From Verrucomicrobiaceae bacterium (GTDB taxonomy: Bacteria > Verrucomicrobiota > Verrucomicrobiia > Verrucomicrobiales > Verrucomicrobiaceae), in assembly GCA_027487315.1 (NCBI GenBank), contig JAIYDW010000094.1:18844-82843 (forward strand): a DNA stretch of 64,000 nt. Direction: 5' to 3'. Each line of letters opens with the position of its first letter. Position 1 is the first letter of the stretch. Below are positions 16,778 through 28,021 of this stretch, piece after piece. The notes under the pieces are model-generated. The model saw nothing but the letters and a program-made list of their open reading frames with translations, ran no database searches and had not been told where the DNA came from. Position numbers and translations under genes: made by a program.

Positions 16778-17976
16778 AAATCCTTTGGATCAAAACCGGC
16801 ACCCTCTTCCCCCCGGACACCGGCGGCCGCAGGCGCACCCTCGCCATGCTCCGGGAAATCCAGCGCGCCGGCCACTCCGTCCACTACCTCGGACTCAAAT
16901 CCCCCTCACTCCCCATCACCCCGGAAGAACAAACCGACCCCTACGCCGACACCAAAGAATGGGTCCCCTCCCACGAACCCGCCCACAGTTCCCCCCGCTT
17001 CTTCCTCGCCCTCCTGAAGAACCTCCTCTTCTCCCGCCAACCCTACGTCCTCGACCGCTACCACTCCCCGGCCTGGCGCCAGCGCATCATCGACTCCGCC
17101 ACCCACGCCGACCTCGTCATCTGCGACTTCCTCACCCCCGCCCCCCACTTCGAACACCTCTCCCTCGGCAAACCCACCATCCTCTTCCAGCACAACATCG
17201 AAGCCCAAATCTGGAAACGCCTCGCCGACACCGCTAAAAACCCCCTCAAACGCGCCTACCTCCGCAGCCAGCACCGCCGCATGGCCCGCGCTGAAAAGCA
17301 CCTATCCACCCTGTTCGACGGCGTCATCACCGTCTCCCCGGACGACACCGCCTACTGCCGCGAACACTACCACCTCACCAACATCCTCGGCCACGTCCCC
17401 ACCGGCGTCGACATCACCGCCTTCCACCCCGCCCCGCATCCCCCAGCCACCCCCACCATCGGCTTCCTCGGCTCCATGGACTGGATGCCCAACATCGAAG
17501 GCATCCACTGGTTCCTCCGCGAAGTCCTCCCCCTCGTCCGCAAGTCTCTCCCCACCGTCCGCCTGAAAATCATCGGCAGGAATCCCCCCGCCTCCATCCG
17601 CGACCTCCCACTCACCGACCCCGCCATCGAAGTCACCGGCACCGTCCCCGACGTCCAACCCCACGTCCACGCCTGCACCCTCATCGCCGTCCCCCTCCTC
17701 GCCGGCGGCGGCACCCGCATCAAAATCTTCGAAGCCATGGCCATGGGCGTCCCCGTCGTCTCCACCACCATCGGCGCCGAAGGCCTCCCCCTCACCCCCG
17801 GCACCGACCTCCAAATCGCCGACTCCCCCACCGCCTTCGCCACCCACCTCCTCACCCTCCTTAAAGACCCCACCCTCACCGCCACCCTAGCCGCCCACGC
17901 CCGCCACCGCATGGAAACCGACTTCACCTGGGCCGCCGCCACCCACCGCTTCCTCCACCTCCTCCCCCGCCAGTAG
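16774..17976 (+). CDS. Family 4 glycosyltransferase
   Basis: The 400-residue GT-B enzyme starts within the stop of the preceding gene (4-bp overlap). Visible are the N-terminal MKILWIKTGTLFPPDTGGRR, ILFQHNIEAQIWKR, VPTGVDITAF, TIGFLGSMDWMPNIEGI, and a donor-site region with AGGGTRIKIFEAMAMGVPVV. The MDWxPN and GGGTRIKxxEAM form is that of GT4 enzymes often found in exopolysaccharide loci. It is the last gene of the block 13923-17976 and is followed by a repeat array, then a convergent gene. Confidence 0.88.
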   Translation: MKILWIKTGTLFPPDTGGRRRTLAMLREIQRAGHSVHYLGLKSPSLPITPEEQTDPYADTKEWVPSHEPAHSSPRFFLALLKNLLFSRQPYVLDRYHSPAWRQRIIDSATHADLVICDFLTPAPHFEHLSLGKPTILFQHNIEAQIWKRLADTAKNPLKRAYLRSQHRRMARAEKHLSTLFDGVITVSPDDTAYCREHYHLTNILGHVPTGVDITAFHPAPHPPATPTIGFLGSMDWMPNIEGIHWFLREVLPLVRKSLPTVRLKIIGRNPPASIRDLPLTDPAIEVTGTVPDVQPHVHACTLIAVPLLAGGGTRIKIFEAMAMGVPVVSTTIGAEGLPLTPGTDLQIADSPTAFATHLLTLLKDPTLTATLAAHARHRMETDFTWAAATHRFLHLLPRQ

Positions 17977-18051
17977 CGACACCCGCCTCACCGATTCAAT
18001 CGCAGCGAGCCGACAACCGAAGGCCCAAGGTCAGGGGCACCGATTCGACGA

Positions 18052-18078
18052 GTGACCCCCTGAAGCGCAAGGGGTCAC
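18052..18078. terminator. Inverted repeat at left end of the 22-bp array
   Basis: GTGACCCC at 18052-18059 pairs with GGGGTCAC at 18071-18078 around an 11-base loop. It lies 75 bp past the stop of the GT4 gene and could act as a terminator, although no T-tract follows. The right arm is the first unit of the tandem array. Confidence 0.4.
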
Positions 18079-18269
18079 CCCCCGAAACCCCACGGGTCAC
18101 CCCTCCCAACCCAATGGGTCACCCCTCCAAACCTAAGGGGTCACCCACCGAAACTCCATGGGTCACCCCTCGAAACCCCAGGAGTCACCCATCGAACCGC
18201 ACGGAGTCACCCCTCCATTCCCCACGGGTCACCCCCCGAATCGCCACGGGTCAGGGGCAGAACCTCCCC
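18072..18269. repeat. 22-bp tandem repeat array, nine units
   Basis: GrGTCACCC begins at 18072, 18094, 18116, 18138, 18160, 18182, 18204 and 18226, with a variant GGGTCAGGG at 18248; the spacing is exactly 22 bp throughout. The approximate unit is GGGTCACCCCTCGAAACCCC plus two bases. The middle of each unit varies while GGGTCACCC is kept. It fills the space between two convergent genes and codes for nothing plausible. Confidence 0.9.
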
Positions 18270-18278
18270 CCCTGACCC
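18248..18278. terminator. Inverted repeat at right end of the array
   Basis: GGGTCAGGGG at 18248-18257 and CCCCTGACCC at 18269-18278 are exact 10-bp inverted copies around an 11-base loop. The structure sits 20 bp past the stop of the minus-strand gene ending at 18299 and may terminate its transcript. No T-tract is seen on either strand. Confidence 0.45.
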
Positions 18279-18298
18279 ATCGAAGCCGCCGGGGTCAC

Positions 18299-19216
18299 TC
18301 AAACAATCGGCGTGATCGCGTCCATGTAGGTGAAGGACCGAACGCTCCCGTTGATCTTGTTCGCCACCCGGACACTCAGAGGCCCGCTCAGGGTGGCAGG
18401 CACCAGCACAGACAGAGAGCTCGGCGTGATCGTCCCATAAACCGTCGCCCGCACCTCAGGATTGCTCCCGCTGCGGAAGAAAACCCCCTGCGTCACATCG
18501 CTCTTATCCAGGTCCAGCCGGTCGCCGGAGAGCTCGATCATCGTCCCCGGACTGTACTTGCCCGGCGCCCCGTTCTCCTGACTCAGAACGCTATCGATGA
18601 TCGGGCTCACCTTGCCCACCTCACCCAGGCTTTCCAGTGACAGCGTACTCCGCCACGCATCCCGCGTGTCAGCAGAGATGCTCAGCGCCACATCGCAGTT
18701 CATCTCATCGGGATTGTGAAAGTCCCCAGGCCCCGTCTTGCTGCCACCGCTCGTCGGGCGGAAGCGCAGTTTGCCGAGCAGACCCACGGAGAAAGCGCAG
18801 CCACTGCTGCACTCCAGAATGGTGTCCAGCACAGCCGTCAGGCCCGTCTTGATTTGATCCGCCGTCAAGCCGCCGCTTTTGCTCGCAGCGATTGTAAAGA
18901 ACGCATCGTCAGTCACGGGCTCGCCGAGCACAGGACGCGTCGTGAAACCTCCCTTGGGATTGGGAGCAATGTGGTATTTGAATGTAGGCATGGTCGTGGT
19001 TGGGTTGGGTATTTCATGTGTTTTTGAGGCCGCCTTCCGGCGGAAAGGCTTCTTCTTCTTAGGTCCAGGCTTCGGCACGGGTGAAGGATAAGGCACAAAG
19101 CCAGGGTCCCCGGGCTCCAGGTAATAACTAGGACTCCCCCACCGCAGATTCGGGTCATCCCAAGTAAAGGGCAAACCCGTGAAGGGGTTGATCGCGTCCC
19201 AATGAAGTGTCTTCAT
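18299..19216 (-). CDS. HU-like DNA-binding domain plus DUF4469-like Ig-fold domain
   Basis: The frame is open from 19360. ATG 19216 is preferred because from there the protein reads MKTLHWDAINPFTG with coding-like composition (305 residues); ATG 18991 (MPTFKYHIAPNPKGGF) would give only the recognisable domains. Residues about 77-190 resemble an IHF/HU-like fold (TIAASKSGGLTADQIKTGL; FSVGLLGKLRFRP). Residues about 215-300 match the DUF4469 pattern of Bacteroides-type HU homologues (GTMIELSGDRLDLDKSD; GVFF; PSSLSVLVPA). The N-terminal 75 residues are Trp/Pro-rich and end in a basic cluster (KKKKPFRRKAASK). A nucleoid-associated role is inferred. The gene is isolated and converges on the repeat array. 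Confidence 0.65.
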   Translation of the reverse strand: MKTLHWDAINPFTGLPFTWDDPNLRWGSPSYYLEPGDPGFVPYPSPVPKPGPKKKKPFRRKAASKTHEIPNPTTTMPTFKYHIAPNPKGGFTTRPVLGEPVTDDAFFTIAASKSGGLTADQIKTGLTAVLDTILECSSGCAFSVGLLGKLRFRPTSGGSKTGPGDFHNPDEMNCDVALSISADTRDAWRSTLSLESLGEVGKVSPIIDSVLSQENGAPGKYSPGTMIELSGDRLDLDKSDVTQGVFFRSGSNPEVRATVYGTITPSSLSVLVPATLSGPLSVRVANKINGSVRSFTYMDAITPIV

Positions 19217-19761
19217 CTTCGGAGGCGGGTTGACGATCCAAATCCCACCAAAAACCACCGCGAATGGCAAGACCAAAATGAGGTTTTTTGCCACACATTT
19301 GTCCCGGACCCCACGCCACAGCGATAGGTTTTTTCCCGTAGCCAGGTTGGCGCTGATCACCCGTCAAACCACACCCTCCCTCCTCCAATTCGACCGTCCC
19401 ACAATAGACTCAGGCCCAAACCCCCTGTCCACCGCACGACACCATGTAGCGAACCCTTCCTTGTCCTAATGAACCCTGTGCCTCACATAAGACATCGAAG
19501 ACCCAGCTCAATTTTTATTTTTAAGATGCATGATAGAGCTTTTCCGTTATCATCCCGCGCGCCAAGGCAAGTCGAGTGCATTGTCTCTCCATTCTTGGCA
19601 TCACTTGACGCACTCTCCGGTCCCCTGCATGAGGTCGATTCTCCATCTCCCACCTTATGTGACTCAAACAGCCACCCCCTCCACGCCATAATCGATTACC
19701 AGAACTCGAATCATCCCGCCCGTCTCCATCCCACAATCCTCCCCTGCCGCATCCCACTAAA
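19217..19761. other. Intergenic region before the giant mosaic gene
   Basis: About 545 bp with no credible gene. The divergent genes at 19216 and 19762 must both be transcribed from here. An AT-rich patch (AATTTTTATTTTTAAGATGC, from about 19510) is the only striking composition change. I see no repeat or hairpin of note. Confidence 0.4.
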
Positions 19762-22700
19762 ATGAAGACCCTCCTCCTCTCCGCCCTCTTACTTACCACG
19801 GCACCCCTTCTCTCCGCACCTTTCGTCGCCTCGATTAACCGCCAACCGCAGACCACGCTCGCCGTCTCCGGCACCAGCACCATCTTCCGCGTGACTTTCA
19901 CGGAGAGCGTCACCGGCGTCGATGTCACGGACTTCACCTTGCTCAAAGTCGGCACCGTCAATGGCACCATCGCCTCCATCTCCGGCAGCGGAGCCACCTA
20001 TGATATCACCGTCAATGGCATCTCCGGCTTTGGCACGCTGCGGCTGGATCTCAAGCACACTGGCACAGGCATCATAGGCAGTGGGTCGGTTGCCATCGCC
20101 GACGGCTTCGACAATGGCCAGTCCATCCGCGTCGGCACCACTGTCCCCATCGGTTGGGGCAATCACGTCGTCGGGCAGATCGGCGATGGCACTGCGGTAG
20201 GCGGAAACAAAACCTTCCCCACGGCGGTGAGTACATCCGGTGTGCTCAGCGGCAAAAACATCGTGCAAATGGCCTCAGGGGCCAACTGGACGACCGTCCT
20301 CACGGCGGACAATCTTCTCTTTGCCTGGGGTGGCAACACGGTGGGACAGATCGGCAACGGCACGAGCACTAGCCCTCAACAGATTCCGGTGGCTGTGGAT
20401 ATGAGTGGAGTGCTCAGCGGCAAGACCATTATCAGCCTCGCTTGTGGAGATAACTTCACCTTGGCGCTGGATTCCGATGGCAAAGTTTACGGTTGGGGTT
20501 CCAACAGCCAGGGCCAGTTGGGCATTGGCAGCGTCGTCACCCCTCAAACCTCGCCAGTAGCCGTCATCTCCAGTGGAGCCTTGAATGGCAAAGTCGTCAC
20601 GGGCATCTCAGCTGGCACAAATTTTGCCGTCGCCTGCACTTCGGACGGCGGGATCTACACTTGGGGCAGAGCAACCACCGGGAGACTCGGCAATGGCGAT
20701 ACCGTCACCAATGTGATCTCTCCAGCCCAGTTGGGCGGCGTCTTCACCGGCAAACGTGTGGTGGCCGTGTCTGGTGGCGGTGCCTTTGGTGCGGCACTCA
20801 CCTCAGACGGTCGTGTTTACACTTGGGGTAACAACAACATCGGCCAGCTCGGCGATGGTGGCACCATCAGCACGCCGACCGAGAATGCCACGCCTGCTGG
20901 CATCCTTGGCACCGGACTGCTCCCTGGCAGCCGGACCGTCGCCAACATCACCTGCACTTTTTCCGGTATGTATGCCATCGCCCGAGATGGCTCATTCTAC
21001 GCCTGGGGTGGTGGCGGGTCTGGTGGCCTGGGCAACGGCGGCACCACCTCCAGCACCTCACCTGTCCTAGTGGATACCACGGGCGTGCTTTCCGGCAAAA
21101 CCATCGCCGCCATCACCGGTGGCAATAACTTTGCCAGCGTCCTGACCACAGAGGGCAAACTTTACAGCTGGGGCACCAACGCCAGTGGCCAGCTCGGTGA
21201 CGGCACCACCGACCAACGAAACAACCCCATCGCAGTGGATGTGAGTGCCAGCAGCGCCCTCAACGGCAAGACCGTCAGCTTCCTCTCTTCCGCCGCCCAG
21301 CCAACGTTCATGATGGCCGGGGCCGGTGTTGCGGCGGCTCCACCACCAGCCCCCGTCGTCACCAACGTCACCTCCTCCACAGCCAACGGAGCCTACAACG
21401 CCTCCGACGCAATCTCCATCCAAGTCACCTTCGACGCCAGCGTCACCGTCACCGGAACCCCACAGCTCACCCTCGAGACCGGCACCACCGACCGCGTCCT
21501 GAACTACAGCAGCGGCAGCCCCGGCACCACGCTCACCTTCAACTACACCGTCCAAGCCGGAGACACCACCGCCGACCTCGACTACATCAGCACCAGCGCC
21601 CTCTCCCTGAACGGAGGCACCATCAACGCCACTACAGGGGCCACGGCAGCCACGCTCACCCTACCCAGCCCTGGAGCCTCAGGCTCCCTTGGAGCCAACA
21701 AAGCCCTCGTCATCGACACCACCGCCCCCACCATCAACATAGGCTCACCCTCCGTCAGCACCATCGCCGCAGGCGCAGGCTCCGTCACCTACACCGTGAC
21801 CTACGCCGACACCAACTTCGACGCCAGCACCCTCGCCAACGGCAACATCACCCTCAACTCCACCGGCAGCGCCAACGCCACCGTCGGCGTCTCCGGCAGC
21901 GGCACCACCCGCACCGTCACCCTCAGCAGCATCACCGGCTCAGGCAGCCTCGGCATCACCATCGCCTCCGGCACCGCCAGCGATACGGCAGGAAACACCG
22001 CAGGCGCAGCCGGACCGAGCACGACCTTTGCGGTGACGGCACCTGCTTCCGGTCCATCTCCGACGGGCACGCCGGCCCATCAATTCACGAACAGCAGCAC
22101 CATGGCTTCGTTCACCGTGCCAGCTGGTCCCAGACGGCTGCTGGTAGTTTCCGCCGGTGATCCCGGCACTCCGACGAACCCCACCTCCGTCACCTTCAAT
22201 GGCACGCCCATGTTGCTCGGTAATTCCACCTCAGACGGCACTTTCTCCTGTGACTCCATCTGGTACCTGGCTCTCGGCAATGGCCCGGCAATTACGGGCA
22301 GCATCAACGTGGCTTTCGGCGGGTTGGAATTCCGTTATATCGGTGCAGCCTCCTTTTCTAACGTCGATCAGACCACACCAGTGGATACGAATGGACCAAA
22401 GATTTCAGGCTCAGTGCAGGGCACAAACCCTTCATCGTCTCTCGACGTGACGAGCCAGGCGGGAGATCTGGTCTTCGACCTTTTTGATGCCTATGGCACT
22501 ACTGCCGTGCCGACCACGACTGCGGGCGCCAACCAAACCGTGGTGAATACGGTTGGCGCGCTTTGGTTCGACCCAGGTTATTACTCTCGTTACAGCACCA
22601 GCACGGAGCCCGGAGCTGCCACCGTCCCGATGAGCTGGACCACTGCGAATACCGGCGCCATCCTGCACCTCACGATGAACATCAACGGATCTGGCGCGGC

Positions 22701-25700
22701 CCCAACGCCGGCCCCTGTTGTCACCGGTGTCACCTCCTCCACAGCCAACGGAGCCTACAACGCCTCCGACGCAATCTCCATCCAGGTCACCTTCGACGCC
22801 AGCGTCACCGTCACCGGCACCCCACAGCTCACCCTCGAGACCGGCACCACCGACCGCGTCCTAAACTACAGCAGCGGCAGCCCCGGCACCACGCTTACCT
22901 TCAACTACACCGTCCAAGCGGGAGACACCACCGCCGACCTCGACTACCTCAGCACCAGCGCCCTCTCACTGAACGGAGGCACCATCAACGCCACCACAGG
23001 GGCCACGGCAGCCACCCTCACCCTACCTAGCCCAGGAGCCTCAGGCTCCCTCGGAGCCAACAAAGCCCTCGTCATCGACACCACCGCCCCCACCATCAAC
23101 ATCGGCTCACCCTCCGTCAGCACCATCACCGCAGGCGCAGGCTCCGTCACCTACACCGTGACCTACGCCGACACCAACTTCAACGCCAGCACCCTCGCCA
23201 ACGGCAACATCACCCTCAACTCCACCGGCTCCGCCAACGCCACCGTGAACGTCACCGGCAGCGGCACCACCCGCACTGTCACCCTCAGCAGCATCACCGG
23301 CTCAGGCAGCCTCGGCATCACCATCGCCTCCGGCACCGCCTCAGATACGGCGGGAAATTTGACTCCAGCGGCCGGACCAAGCACCACCTTCACTGTCACA
23401 GCCCCTCCCACCGTCACTCTGACCACCAACTCGGTGAATGCGAATGCCTCGTCGATCACCATCACCGGCACCAACTTCGATACCACGCCGGGGAACAACA
23501 CTGTGGCCTTCACGCCTGCGGGCACAGGCACTGTCACCGCAGCCACCGCAACAAGCCTGACCGTCAGTGTCAGCAGCCTGCGTGCAGGCGCTCTGAATGC
23601 GGTCGTCACCAACGGCAATGGCAACAGCGGCGCACCCGTGCAGGTCGCCACCGTGGTCCCCGTCATCACGGCCAACACATCCAACCTGGCTAACACAGCC
23701 ACAACCCTCACCATCAATGGCTTCGGCTTTGATCCCACACCCGCCAACAACACCGTCGCCTTCTCGCCTACAGGCACCGGCACCGTCACGGCCTCGACGG
23801 CGACGACTTTGACTGTGACCGGCATCGCGGGTCTGACCAATGGTGCCCTCAATGCCATCGTCACCAGCAATAGCCAGGCCAGTGCCAGTGCGCAGGTGGC
23901 GACCGTTACCACAGGAGTAGCACCCGCCCCGGGCTTTCTCTACGTTCTGAGCGATGTGAATGGCGCTTCGAACCAAATCTACGGCTACTCGGTTGACGAG
24001 GCGACCGGGGCGCTCACTGCACTCGCCGGTTTCCCCGTTGCGACAGGGAGCAATGGCATTGGTCAGACCAATACCGAGCAACTCGCGCTGGATGCAGCCA
24101 ATAGGCGACTTTATGCCATTAATCGCGGAGGCGGCACCGTCAGTGCCTACGCGATCGGCACGACGGGCGCGCTCACAGCGCTGCCGTTTTCGCCTATCAA
24201 TCTAGGTGCCGGTGCATGGTCTAATCTTGCGGTGCATCCTTCCGGCTCGCCGTTGGTGGTGGGGCGCGGGACCGGTTCGCAAATTTTCAGTTTCAATATT
24301 ACCGCCACCACCGCGACGGCAGCGGCGGGCAGTCCCTACAGCACCGGTACTGCCGCAGGGTTCAGCAATGCCTTTAGCAGGGATGGTAATTACGTTTACA
24401 CTGGCGGGAACACGGGCACCACCTTCGCTGGTTTCAGCGTTAATGCCACAACCGGGGTGTTGACGGCGCTTGCCGGATCGCCCTTCTCTAGTGTCTCGAA
24501 CGCCGTAGGATACTGTACCGACAGTGACGGTCGGCTGTTTATGGGGCAAGTTGGTGGCGGCGCGTTACGCGTTTTCACCACTGCTGCAGGCATTCCGACT
24601 CCGGTGACCGGCAACCCCTTCGCTACAGGACTCACTAATCACATCCACGCAGTGCTGCACCCGAATGGCTTTTATGCGGCGGCGGACCGCGTGGGCAACC
24701 GTGTGGGTGTTTACAAGATCAACGGCAGCGGCGCGGCCACCACGCTCGCGGCAGTCTCGGGTTCGCCCTTCGCCGCCGGAGGCACGACAACCAATACACT
24801 GGCGCTCAACCAAAGCGGCGCCTTCCTGTTTGCGGCCAATGGCGGCACCCGAAACCTAACGACGTTCAGCGTCGATTTGTCCACTGGGGTGCTCACCTCG
24901 CCCGTAACGCAACCCGCCAATACACTTGGCACGACTGGCCTTGTCAACGGGTTGGGTTATATTGCCGCAGCAGCAGCGCCCACCGTCATTGCCTCAACCA
25001 CCTCGGTGAACGCAGACGCAACATCCATCACCATCACTGGCACGGGCTTTGATGCCAGCACTCCTGGCAACAACACCGTCGCCTTCACCCCTACGGGCAC
25101 AGGCACCGTCACTGCTGCTACCGCTACGAGCCTGACCGTCAGCGTAAGCGGTCTGCGTGCTGGTGCTTTGAATGCCGTCGTCACCAATGGTGCAGGCAAC
25201 AGCGGCACTGCCGCCCAAGTCGCCACCGTGGTGCCCGTCATCACCAGCAGCACAGCCAATCTTCTCAGCACTGCCTCTACGCTCACCATCATTGGCTTCG
25301 GCTTTGATCCAACCCCAGGCAATAATACCATCACCTTCTCGCCATCGGGCACGGGGACAGTCACAGCCTCCACGGCGACGAGTCTAACCGTGACAAGCAT
25401 CACCGGCCTGACCGCAGGTGCATTAAATGCCATCGTCACCAGCAATGGCCAAACCAGCGCCAGTGCACAGGTGGCCACTATTGTGCCGCCAGCGCCAACA
25501 GTCACTCTAACAACCACCTCAATAAACGCCAATGCCCCCACCCTCACCATCACCGGTAATAACTTCGACACCACTCCAGGCAATAACACCGTCGCCCTCA
25601 CCCCCTTCGGCACCGGAACCGTCACCGCCTCCACCGCCACCTCATTGACCGTCTCAGTCAGCGGCCTCCGCGCCGGTCCCCTCAGCGCCGTCGTCACCAC

Positions 25701-27513
25701 CAACTCCGTTTCCAGCGGAGCCCCCGTCCAGGTCGCCACCGTCCGCCCCGTCATCACCCCCAGCACCCTCCTCATCGCCCCAACCGCCCAAACCCTCACC
25801 ATTGACGGCTTCGGCTTCGACCCCACCGCCTCCAACAACACCGTCGCCTTCTCCCCCGCTGGCACTGGCACCGTCTCCGCCGCTACCGCCACCACCCTCA
25901 CCATCACCGACATCAGCGGTCTCAACCTCGGCACCCTCAACGCCGTCGTCACCTCTAATAGCCAAGCCTCCACCAGCACCCAGGTCGCCAACGTCCTCCT
26001 CCTGCCTGCCGCATCCGTCTCCCTCAGCGGCTCGGCCGCCCCAGGCATTCCCAATGCCACCTTCAACTTCCTTGGCGACATTTCCCTCAACGAATCCGGC
26101 CACACCGTCCTCTACGGTCGCGTCTCCGGTCCCAGCATCACCACCGCCAATGACGCCGGCGTCTGGATCAACGACGGCTCTGGCTTCAGCCTCATGCTCC
26201 GCGAGGGCGGCTCCACCGGCACCTCCGGCCAAACCATCGCCGAACCCATCCGCTTTGGCCGCATCACCGACACCGGCATCACCCATGTCATGTCCGGCGT
26301 CGCAGGCGCCCCTTCCACCGCCAACGCCGCCGGCTGGGTTGCCAACGGCACCTCCTTCACCTCCTTCTACCGCAAAGGCACCACCTTCTTGAATGCCTTC
26401 AATGGCGTCTCCCAGCAAATCGCCGCAGATGACGGCTATTTCGCCGCCCAACTCAAACTCGTCACCGGCTCCGTCACCGCCGCAAACGACACCGGCATCT
26501 GGAAAATCGCCTCCAACGGCACCACCACCGTCGCCGCCCGCGAAGGCCAGCTCATCGCAGGCTCCACCACCCGCAAAATCGGCAACCTCATGAGCCGCGT
26601 GGCTGTCTCCTCTTCAGGCTTCGGCACCTACCCCGCCTACCTCACCGCCGTCGCACCATCCGTCCTGCCCTCCACCCAAAACCGCGCCATCCTGAAACAA
26701 AACTTCGCCTCGGTCGGTGAACCCGTGATCGTCGCTCAAAGCTACGTCACAACCGTCCCCGGGATCTCAGGAGCGCAGTTTAACACTTTCCAATCCGAAA
26801 GCATCAACGCCACCGGCAACATCGCCTTCGGTGCCCTCCTCGTAGCCAATGTCGCCGGTGTCACCACCGCCAACGACTTCGGCCTCTGGCACCAAGGCAC
26901 CTCCGGCCTCGAACTCGCCCTCCGTGAGGGCCAAGCCGTCCCCAACCGCCCAGGTGTCACCTTCAAAACCGTCATGACTCACTGGCTCCTCGATGACGGC
27001 TCCCTCGTCTTCCATGGCACCACCAGCGCCAATGACCAGGGCCTCTGGCATGTCAACACCGCCGGTAGCCTCACCCAACTCCTCGGCCTCGGACAGCCCA
27101 TCCCCCAAGCCAATAACGCCACCTTCTCGGCCTTCTACCTTCGCCCCGACGTCAGCCCCTCCGGCAAATTCGCAGCCGCAGGCACCCTCACCCTCGGCTC
27201 CGCAGGCACCACCACCGCCAATAACCGCCTCCTCCTCCTTGGCGATGTCGCCACCCCCGGCGTCTTCAGCCACGCCATCCGCAGTGGCAACACCTACTCC
27301 GTCAACAGCATCACCCGCACCATCCGCAACCTTTACCTCGGCTTCACCACCGGCAACGAAGCCACCACCACCGGCGGCACCGGCGGCATGAGCCGCGTCA
27401 TCAACAACGCCGGTCGCGCCGCCATCTGGCTCCAATTCGCCGATGGCACCTTCGGCCACTTCGTCACCGACGACACCTCCGGCCCACAAGTTCTACCTCC
27501 CGGTAACAATTGA
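19762..27513 (+). CDS. Giant secreted mosaic: RCC1 propeller, Ig-like repeats, TIG repeats, lactonase-like propeller
   Basis: The 2583-residue protein begins with a signal peptide ([19 protein letters not shown]). After an Ig-like domain, residues about 128-520 hold seven RCC1 repeats (such as [13 protein letters not shown] and [13 protein letters not shown]), enough for one closed propeller. A two-domain Ig-like unit follows at about 527-750 and recurs almost unchanged at about 984-1213, with an unrecognised domain between. Three pairs of IPT/TIG-like repeats (about 1215-1382, 1742-1907, 1912-2080) flank a lactonase-like propeller (about 1387-1737, [20 protein letters not shown]). The last 500 residues are NxxGxxxF-type tandem repeats ([29 protein letters not shown]). 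A surface adhesin or matrix protein is the best guess; no sorting signal is seen. Confidence 0.88.
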   Translation: MKTLLLSALLLTTAPLLSAPFVASINRQPQTTLAVSGTSTIFRVTFTESVTGVDVTDFTLLKVGTVNGTIASISGSGATYDITVNGISGFGTLRLDLKHTGTGIIGSGSVAIADGFDNGQSIRVGTTVPIGWGNHVVGQIGDGTAVGGNKTFPTAVSTSGVLSGKNIVQMASGANWTTVLTADNLLFAWGGNTVGQIGNGTSTSPQQIPVAVDMSGVLSGKTIISLACGDNFTLALDSDGKVYGWGSNSQGQLGIGSVVTPQTSPVAVISSGALNGKVVTGISAGTNFAVACTSDGGIYTWGRATTGRLGNGDTVTNVISPAQLGGVFTGKRVVAVSGGGAFGAALTSDGRVYTWGNNNIGQLGDGGTISTPTENATPAGILGTGLLPGSRTVANITCTFSGMYAIARDGSFYAWGGGGSGGLGNGGTTSSTSPVLVDTTGVLSGKTIAAITGGNNFASVLTTEGKLYSWGTNASGQLGDGTTDQRNNPIAVDVSASSALNGKTVSFLSSAAQPTFMMAGAGVAAAPPPAPVVTNVTSSTANGAYNASDAISIQVTFDASVTVTGTPQLTLETGTTDRVLNYSSGSPGTTLTFNYTVQAGDTTADLDYISTSALSLNGGTINATTGATAATLTLPSPGASGSLGANKALVIDTTAPTINIGSPSVSTIAAGAGSVTYTVTYADTNFDASTLANGNITLNSTGSANATVGVSGSGTTRTVTLSSITGSGSLGITIASGTASDTAGNTAGAAGPSTTFAVTAPASGPSPTGTPAHQFTNSSTMASFTVPAGPRRLLVVSAGDPGTPTNPTSVTFNGTPMLLGNSTSDGTFSCDSIWYLALGNGPAITGSINVAFGGLEFRYIGAASFSNVDQTTPVDTNGPKISGSVQGTNPSSSLDVTSQAGDLVFDLFDAYGTTAVPTTTAGANQTVVNTVGALWFDPGYYSRYSTSTEPGAATVPMSWTTANTGAILHLTMNINGSGAAPTPAPVVTGVTSSTANGAYNASDAISIQVTFDASVTVTGTPQLTLETGTTDRVLNYSSGSPGTTLTFNYTVQAGDTTADLDYLSTSALSLNGGTINATTGATAATLTLPSPGASGSLGANKALVIDTTAPTINIGSPSVSTITAGAGSVTYTVTYADTNFNASTLANGNITLNSTGSANATVNVTGSGTTRTVTLSSITGSGSLGITIASGTASDTAGNLTPAAGPSTTFTVTAPPTVTLTTNSVNANASSITITGTNFDTTPGNNTVAFTPAGTGTVTAATATSLTVSVSSLRAGALNAVVTNGNGNSGAPVQVATVVPVITANTSNLANTATTLTINGFGFDPTPANNTVAFSPTGTGTVTASTATTLTVTGIAGLTNGALNAIVTSNSQASASAQVATVTTGVAPAPGFLYVLSDVNGASNQIYGYSVDEATGALTALAGFPVATGSNGIGQTNTEQLALDAANRRLYAINRGGGTVSAYAIGTTGALTALPFSPINLGAGAWSNLAVHPSGSPLVVGRGTGSQIFSFNITATTATAAAGSPYSTGTAAGFSNAFSRDGNYVYTGGNTGTTFAGFSVNATTGVLTALAGSPFSSVSNAVGYCTDSDGRLFMGQVGGGALRVFTTAAGIPTPVTGNPFATGLTNHIHAVLHPNGFYAAADRVGNRVGVYKINGSGAATTLAAVSGSPFAAGGTTTNTLALNQSGAFLFAANGGTRNLTTFSVDLSTGVLTSPVTQPANTLGTTGLVNGLGYIAAAAAPTVIASTTSVNADATSITITGTGFDASTPGNNTVAFTPTGTGTVTAATATSLTVSVSGLRAGALNAVVTNGAGNSGTAAQVATVVPVITSSTANLLSTASTLTIIGFGFDPTPGNNTITFSPSGTGTVTASTATSLTVTSITGLTAGALNAIVTSNGQTSASAQVATIVPPAPTVTLTTTSINANAPTLTITGNNFDTTPGNNTVALTPFGTGTVTASTATSLTVSVSGLRAGPLSAVVTTNSVSSGAPVQVATVRPVITPSTLLIAPTAQTLTIDGFGFDPTASNNTVAFSPAGTGTVSAATATTLTITDISGLNLGTLNAVVTSNSQASTSTQVANVLLLPAASVSLSGSAAPGIPNATFNFLGDISLNESGHTVLYGRVSGPSITTANDAGVWINDGSGFSLMLREGGSTGTSGQTIAEPIRFGRITDTGITHVMSGVAGAPSTANAAGWVANGTSFTSFYRKGTTFLNAFNGVSQQIAADDGYFAAQLKLVTGSVTAANDTGIWKIASNGTTTVAAREGQLIAGSTTRKIGNLMSRVAVSSSGFGTYPAYLTAVAPSVLPSTQNRAILKQNFASVGEPVIVAQSYVTTVPGISGAQFNTFQSESINATGNIAFGALLVANVAGVTTANDFGLWHQGTSGLELALREGQAVPNRPGVTFKTVMTHWLLDDGSLVFHGTTSANDQGLWHVNTAGSLTQLLGLGQPIPQANNATFSAFYLRPDVSPSGKFAAAGTLTLGSAGTTTANNRLLLLGDVATPGVFSHAIRSGNTYSVNSITRTIRNLYLGFTTGNEATTTGGTGGMSRVINNAGRAAIWLQFADGTFGHFVTDDTSGPQVLPPGNN
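21361..21995 (+). repeat. Intragenic near-identical repeat, copy 1
   Basis: This segment of the mosaic gene is almost identical at the nucleotide level to 22727-23355, differing at scattered positions. It encodes the unit starting [20 protein letters not shown] and ending near [14 protein letters not shown]. Synonymous sites are conserved too, pointing to recent duplication or gene conversion. Confidence 0.9.
22727..23355 (+). repeat. Intragenic near-identical repeat, copy 2
   Basis: Second copy of the unit at 21361-21995, separated from it by about 730 bp encoding a different domain. Most differences are single bases, for example GACTACCTC for GACTACATC. The copies are close and long enough to recombine. 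Confidence 0.9.
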
Positions 27514-27621
27514 TGAGACAATAACTTTTTCGATTAGACCGGTTCGCGAAAAGATTGTCATTTTGATCCGTCGAGCGCAGCGGCTTTAGTGGCAAGGAAG
27601 TCGCGCAGCCCGCTATCAAAT

Positions 27622-27701
27622 CAATAACGGGCACGAGGCTGACACAGCCAATGAGGCCGCTCCGCCGCTGGGCAAGGTGACAAGCATTTCGAGAATCAGT
27701 C
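27622..27701. repeat. Dispersed 80-bp intergenic element, copy B
   Basis: AACGGGCAC, CCAATGAGGCCGCTCC and GACAAGCATTTCGAGAATC occur in the same order and near-same spacing as at 2356-2435. Both copies follow the distal part of large secreted-protein regions. No coding potential is shared between them. Confidence 0.6.
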
Positions 27702-27966
27702 CAAATCCCTCGCCAAACTCAAGCAGAGACGCTCCGCCGTCCTCTTTCAACCAGCCACCTCACGCCGGCACACCGCCGGATAAATACGCCGAACGGAATC
27801 CCCCGAATCCCTTCATTCGTTTGCCCTTGAGTCACTCTCTCTCTGTGCCTCTCCGTGCCCTCTGAGTCAAACAGCCAACTTTAAGTCTAATCTCTTCGCT
27901 TAAGATTATATGGAAATTTGACAATTTCCCCATGACAAATATTCGATCAAGTGTAACAAATCCCAA

Positions 27967-27986
27967 GTCTGGTCGAAAAACCAGAC
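27967..27986 (+). promoter_or_regulatory. Leader hairpin, conserved in the paralogue
   Basis: GTCTGGT and ACCAGAC form a perfect 7-bp stem around CGAAAA, 36 bases before the start codon at 28022. A related hairpin (TCTGG/CCAGA) lies 38 bases before the paralogous start at 50212. Frame is not kept between the two leaders, so this region is probably untranslated. Confidence 0.45.
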
Positions 27987-28021
27987 ATTCGCGACTCTCA
28001 ATCACAGCAACCCATAACGCC

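Larger units (their letters stand above)
27514..28021. other. Intergenic region with dispersed element copy B and the TIG-gene leader
   Basis: About 508 bp without a gene. It contains the dispersed element at 27622-27701, TAAGTCTAA at 27892-27900, and a leader hairpin at 27967-27986 before the start at 28022. No terminator hairpin is obvious behind the giant gene. Confidence 0.5.

Noticed and set aside
18072..18269. CRISPR array
   Set aside because: The period is 22 bp, and the variable part is only about 10 bases and too similar between units to be spacers.
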